A program made the position numbers and the translations under genes. Shown piece after piece: positions 60,234-64,000 of a stretch of DNA of 64,000 nt; the first letter of the stretch is position 1; every line of letters begins with the position of its first letter. The notes beneath the pieces were generated by a model, which searched no databases, had not been told where the DNA came from, and was given only the letters and a program-made list of their open reading frames with translations. Source of the DNA: Pleurodeles waltl (taxonomy: Eukaryota > Chordata > Amphibia > Caudata > Salamandridae); the NCBI RefSeq assembly GCF_031143425.1, contig NC_090451.1, forward strand, positions 666,066,508 through 666,130,507. Reading direction: 5' to 3'.

Positions 60234-60268
60234 TAACCATGCCAAAAATAGCACCTTCCCACAGCTAT

Positions 60269-60856
60269 TATTTGTGCTGTACTAGATGTATGAATCCCAC
60301 CATACCCTATTAATTGCTGTCTTTTCTTACCCGATCCTGGGTCCGAGGCACATTTATTGCTTGTATTAAGATCAGAGTCACTATAACTATGCAGCAGGTG
60401 AAGAACGAATTATGTATCAGGGTTGGCTAAATTAACTGCAGCACACTTTTACTTATCTTGTTGTTCTTTGGTCGCTGTTTAGTTGCGAAGTAATAGTAGG
60501 GTCATGCTGGAAGCTTCCCTAGAAATGCATTCTGCCAACTACTTACTATAGGATTTGTGTTTTGTAACTCACATTTGCTTGCTTTCTATTTGCAGGCTTT
60601 ATTTGTTTTAGACTGACCAACATAGTTTTGTCCCTCCTGTGGAACACAGCCTGTTTGCCAACTCTCTAACTGGGTCCTTTCATTCTTCCATGAGTGCTCG
60701 CTTTCTTTGAACTCTTTTTTCACTCCACAAAATTACATGTATTTTCAGTTGTCTCCCTTGAAAGCTAGTTCAAGAAGCAGTATTCAAAGAGGTTTCCTGC
60801 CTCCTATCTTTCTGCTTGACTGAGTATACATATATTTGCCACTTTGATTACTGCAG
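60269..60856. other. No gene seen
   Basis: Anonymous, AT-rich. Confidence 0.45.
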
Positions 60857-62626
60857 TGTTGTGGGCCCGAGGCCCTCATGCTGAATAAAGGACCACACTG
60901 ACACAGATGTACGTTATGGTAAACTGGCCACGAGCATGTGCACTCGGGCTCTTTTGTTGTACGAGTCACCTGTCCGGTAACCCCTGTGTGGGCTGGGAGT
61001 AAAGGCCAGGCCTCAGGGAATGGCAGGTAAACTGGTACGTGGTGAACGGGACATGTGTGTCCTGTAGGACACTGCATTCCTCCCAAACTTTATTGAAAAG
61101 CAAAAGCGAGTCCAACCCGTGGGAATAAAACAACAGACCAGACACCAAGTTAGTCTCTCAGCCTGGAGAGGCAGTCCGCAGGACATCAGTGGATCACTGG
61201 ACAGGTGCAGCCGGGAGCATCTGGGCATCTCTAGCTCATCCATGGTTTAACCTGATACCACTAGGCACGAACATGGTGTAGATGAAGTCTAGATCATTGG
61301 GCAGCATGTCAGGTGGGTCAAAGTCCACTCACACAATGTTGATCAGTCTTGCATGCTCTTGTGGTGATGCAGTTGGTGTCAACAGTTCATACTTGGTGCA
61401 TCAGGAGCATTGGTGGAGTCCGCAACAGTGGTTTCTTTTAGGGCATCCAGACTCCATGAAGGTCAATCCCGCAAAGACTGGGAAGGTACCAGCGATGTTT
61501 GGATACCTTCCTGTGAGGCCCCAGTGCCTCTTAGTCTGGAAACTGCTCCACCAGTGAGGTACTATCTCTCATGCAGGGATTCCCTTGAGGCCCTTTTGAT
61601 GGGTCACCATGGGACAGCATGGACTGTGCAGGGCTGCATGTGGGTCGCGTGGGGGCCATTGCAGGGTCGCCGACAGAAACCACGGGCGAGGTAATTCCTG
61701 CAACCGCAAGGGTGGATGACACATGGTCGGTGTGCTTGCCAACAGCACCCAGTTGCGGGTCAGGCTAGCAGATAGTCCTGACACAGTGAAGGGCCAATTT
61801 CCAGAGTCTATCTCATTGGTGTCTTGGTGGTTTGCAAGTTTAAAACTCCACTTTGGTGATGAGATGCTCCTTTGGGGGTAATGGTGATGCACATGGCAAT
61901 GATGGTGTTGTTTCTATTTGACAACCTGAACGACAGGTGACGATGACTTGCATGAAGTGAGGGTGACTGGAGGGACTTCGCAGCCACGGGGCTCATAGCA
62001 TTATTGGTGCAGTTCTTCTCCTTCAGCATCTTTGGTTGCTGGCAGAGATGCTATCTGCTTCATGCAGCCGGTGACAGGTGTCTGAACGGTTGCACTGTGG
62101 AGAGTGGGGCAGATACGAGGTATGTGTGTGCAGGCAGCTTACTTTCGGTACTCCCACTGGGCCGTGCCCAGTGGCGTTGCTGCACCTTGGGGCTGGCTTG
62201 TGTTAGTATGTGCACTCTCAGGTAGTGGTATGAATCCTCGGTAGTGTCACCTTTGTTCATTCTTCCTGCGTACCTGTGTTCACCAGGTTCTTCAGTGCAA
62301 GAGATTTTATCACACACCTTTCTCTCTCCTTTTCTTATTCTAGATGCTGTGTTGTGCCACACTCTCTTCTTGCTTGCTGGGATGTGGTGTCCAACCACAT
62401 TTCACATGTCTTTTCTGCACATGATGCGAGGTAGCAACAGGCCATGTGCCGTCACTTCTCTTTGTGTGGACCTCTTTTCTTATTGTTTGGGATGGTGTCA
62501 GCTTGCAACTCAGGGGTGTGCAACTCTTCTCATGCCTGCATTGGGCCACTAGCAACTCCATCTTAAGGCAGTGTAGGTGGAGGACACTCCAGGAAAAGTC
62601 TATGGCCCTCTGCGGGGCAGTACTCA
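60857..62626 (-). mobile_element. Possible third LTR, boundaries tentative
   Basis: Read on the minus strand, the 3' edge is ...GGGCCCACAACA at 60857, an LTR-like CA end. An AATAAA signal lies on the minus strand near 61087-61092. TGCAG occurs immediately outside the proposed left edge (60852-60856) and right edge (62627-62631), a possible 5-bp duplication. The terminal inverted pairing is poor beyond TG/CA, and a 5-mer can match by chance. No coding frame is recognised. Confidence 0.35.
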
Positions 62627-62644
62627 TGCAGTTAGTGTGTAAAT

Positions 62645-62881
62645 CAATGGTTCCCAACCTTTTGACTTCTGTGGACCCCCACTTTATCAATACTGGAATC
62701 CTAGGACCCCCACTGAATCATTATTGGAATCAGAGGACCCCCACCCCTCAGCCACTGAGCCATTACTGAAAGCTGGGGTCCTAATCATTTAATATTATTT
62801 AATTTTCTAAGCAGTCACAGACCCACGGAGGAGGCTTTGCGGCCCCCCTGGAGTCCCCAGACCACAAGTTAGGAACCACTG
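62645..62881. mobile_element. hAT-type MITE, 237 bp
   Basis: Ends CAATGGTTCCCAACCTTTTG and GTTAGGAACCACTG are inverted hAT-type termini. The flanks are GTGTAAAT (62637-62644) and GTGTAAAC (62882-62889), a 7-of-8 duplication. The interior has three staggered GGACCCCCAC units near 62675, 62704 and 62737. Confidence 0.88.
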
Positions 62882-62889
62882 GTGTAAAC

Positions 62890-63728
62890 TATCTCCTTCC
62901 TGCATTCAGGCCACCTGGGGTCTTTTCTCCCCTCCTTCTGCTGTACATGCATGAGGTAGGTGGCAGAGCAGCTTGCACAGTATATCCAAAGGTGCGCTCT
63001 GCTGGATTCCTGTATGCCTGTGTCCTTACCTCGCAGTGATTGTAATTTGCCACCGGGGGCAAGCAGTAATCGCCTCCGAGTGAGGTGATGGCAGAAAGCC
63101 ACTAGAGGGGGCAAAACATCGCTCACTGCACCTGCCCTGGGCTGTGCCTGAATTATCTCTGTTACCGCTTTGTGGAGGGAGGCGAGACTGCTCCTGTGTG
63201 GACTCTGAAAGGTGAGGAGGGCTCAAGAGCTCCTGTGTGCCCTTTGTCTTGGGAGTCAGCTGTCGTTCAGTGGGGCCTGGGTGCGGTCCCGCACACCTCA
63301 CTACCTCGTCAGCAGGCGTGAACTCTGTTCACCTCAGCAGTAGATTACTTGGGTTTTTGAAGCCAAACGGGGCACTCACAGCTGCGCTCCAACACTATCT
63401 TGATTTTAGCATAGAAGACGGGAGTCACTCCTGCCACTCCTTCTGAAGAGCCGGGTGGAAGGGCGGCTTGGGCATTTGCATGAGTGTCTGCTCCTCTGTT
63501 GGAGGCACTAGTTCTGCTGGGTGTGGATGCGGGAAGATACACTGGGATCGCCCTCCTCTTACTGCTGGTGTCATTGGGCCGCTGGCTAAGTGTGAGGGGC
63601 GTGGGGTGTGCCTTACTTGTGGCAGTGATCGCCTGGGCCTCAGCGCAGCAGCGGGCTCCTGCAGGCGGCAGCCATATCAATGGAGCATTTGTGCCGCTGG
63701 CATTGTGATGCCGGGGTTGTTTCACTAC
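62890..63728. other. No gene seen
   Basis: GC-richer than average, with frames on both strands (for example 63345-63725 minus, 126 codons) but no recognisable domain. It may belong to the neighbouring LTR-derived sequence. Confidence 0.35.
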
Positions 63729-64000
63729 CAGTGGCGGCTGGTGTTCAAGGGCTAAGGGGCTGCGCCCCTAGCCTTTTCTGACCTCTCTAGGGAAGCATAC
63801 ATTTAGTTACATGATGAAAGTAAAACATTTTCTGCACAACATTTTCGGAGTGAAAGTTGTGCACTTTGAAAAACCCCACTGCGCCTGGGTCAGTATGTGG
63901 CTGAAAGCTGCGCAGTAGGGATGACAGGGCTCAAAGCCCTTATGTTTTCTCAGAACGCAGTGATGCCCCTGGCTTATCTCCTCCTCCACCAGAAGCCCTG
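63729..64000. mobile_element. Probable hAT-type element, cut by window end
   Basis: CAGTGGCGGCTGGTG at 63729 has the look of a hAT left end and is followed by an inverted pair GGGGCTGCGCCCC. The right end lies outside the window, so the target duplication cannot be tested. Confidence 0.45.

Larger units (their letters stand above)
57635..60263 (-). mobile_element. Oversized solo LTR, 2.63 kb
   Basis: Termini TGTAGGAAG and CTTCCCACA are a short inverted pair of the TG...CA type, flanked by the near 5-bp duplication GTTAT (57630-57634) / GCTAT (60264-60268). No retroviral or gypsy coding frame lies inside, and no second LTR is in range. A solo LTR left by recombination is inferred. I place it on the minus strand from recollection of newt repeats. 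It contains an imperfect tandem duplication (58391-58760) and a 14-base G-run near the right end. Confidence 0.72.

Noticed and set aside
60857..62626. Full provirus between the 57.6-kb and 60.9-kb LTRs
   Set aside because: The two candidate LTRs do not match each other, and no coding frames or primer-binding-like site lie between them.

Overview
This is a vertebrate genomic window with no protein-coding host gene that I can support. It has the texture of a giant, transposon-dominated genome: only short random reading frames, long AT-rich stretches and interleaved decayed repeats. The repeat families (a DIRS tyrosine-recombinase retroelement, solo LTRs above 2.5 kb, L2/CR1-type LINEs, many foldback MITEs with 3-bp target duplications, hAT MITEs with 8-bp duplications) point to a salamander. 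From memory several families look like those of the newt Pleurodeles waltl; no database was searched.

Layout. 1-13 kb: tRNA-like SINE fragments, one intact-ended hAT MITE (3391-3788), a broken minus-strand LINE (3983-5880) and much anonymous sequence. 13-20 kb: a small CpG-rich island (about 13021-13220), two sibling hAT MITEs with perfect 8-bp target duplications (13481-13821, 15017-15352), a 917-bp foldback MITE (16590-17506) and a 170-bp MITE (19104-19273). 20.7-27.8 kb: a nest in which an old hAT MITE appears split by a minus-strand DIRS element (about 21190-27710), itself split by a 913-bp MITE (22850-23762). 30-35.5 kb: a 467-bp MITE, a LINE tail and a decayed plus-strand LINE (about 32560-35425) next to an (AT)n tract. 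40-45.5 kb: hAT and LINE fragments and older repeat families. 48.8-52.0 kb: a 3.2-kb LTR-like element interrupted by a 631-bp MITE made almost wholly of consecutive hairpins. 52.9-53.8 kb: a block that looks single-copy and regulatory. 54.1-55.1 kb: two 68-bp micro-MITEs in opposite orientation. 57.6-60.3 kb: a second 2.6-kb solo LTR. 60.9-64.0 kb: a possible third LTR and two more hAT elements.

Nothing here works as an operon or pathway. The retroelement reading frames are broken by stops and frameshifts, and the MITEs carry no transposase. The parts of most biological interest are the multi-hairpin MITE, the paired splice-donor motifs kept in two sibling MITEs, the nested insertion stack, and the candidate conserved noncoding block near 53 kb.
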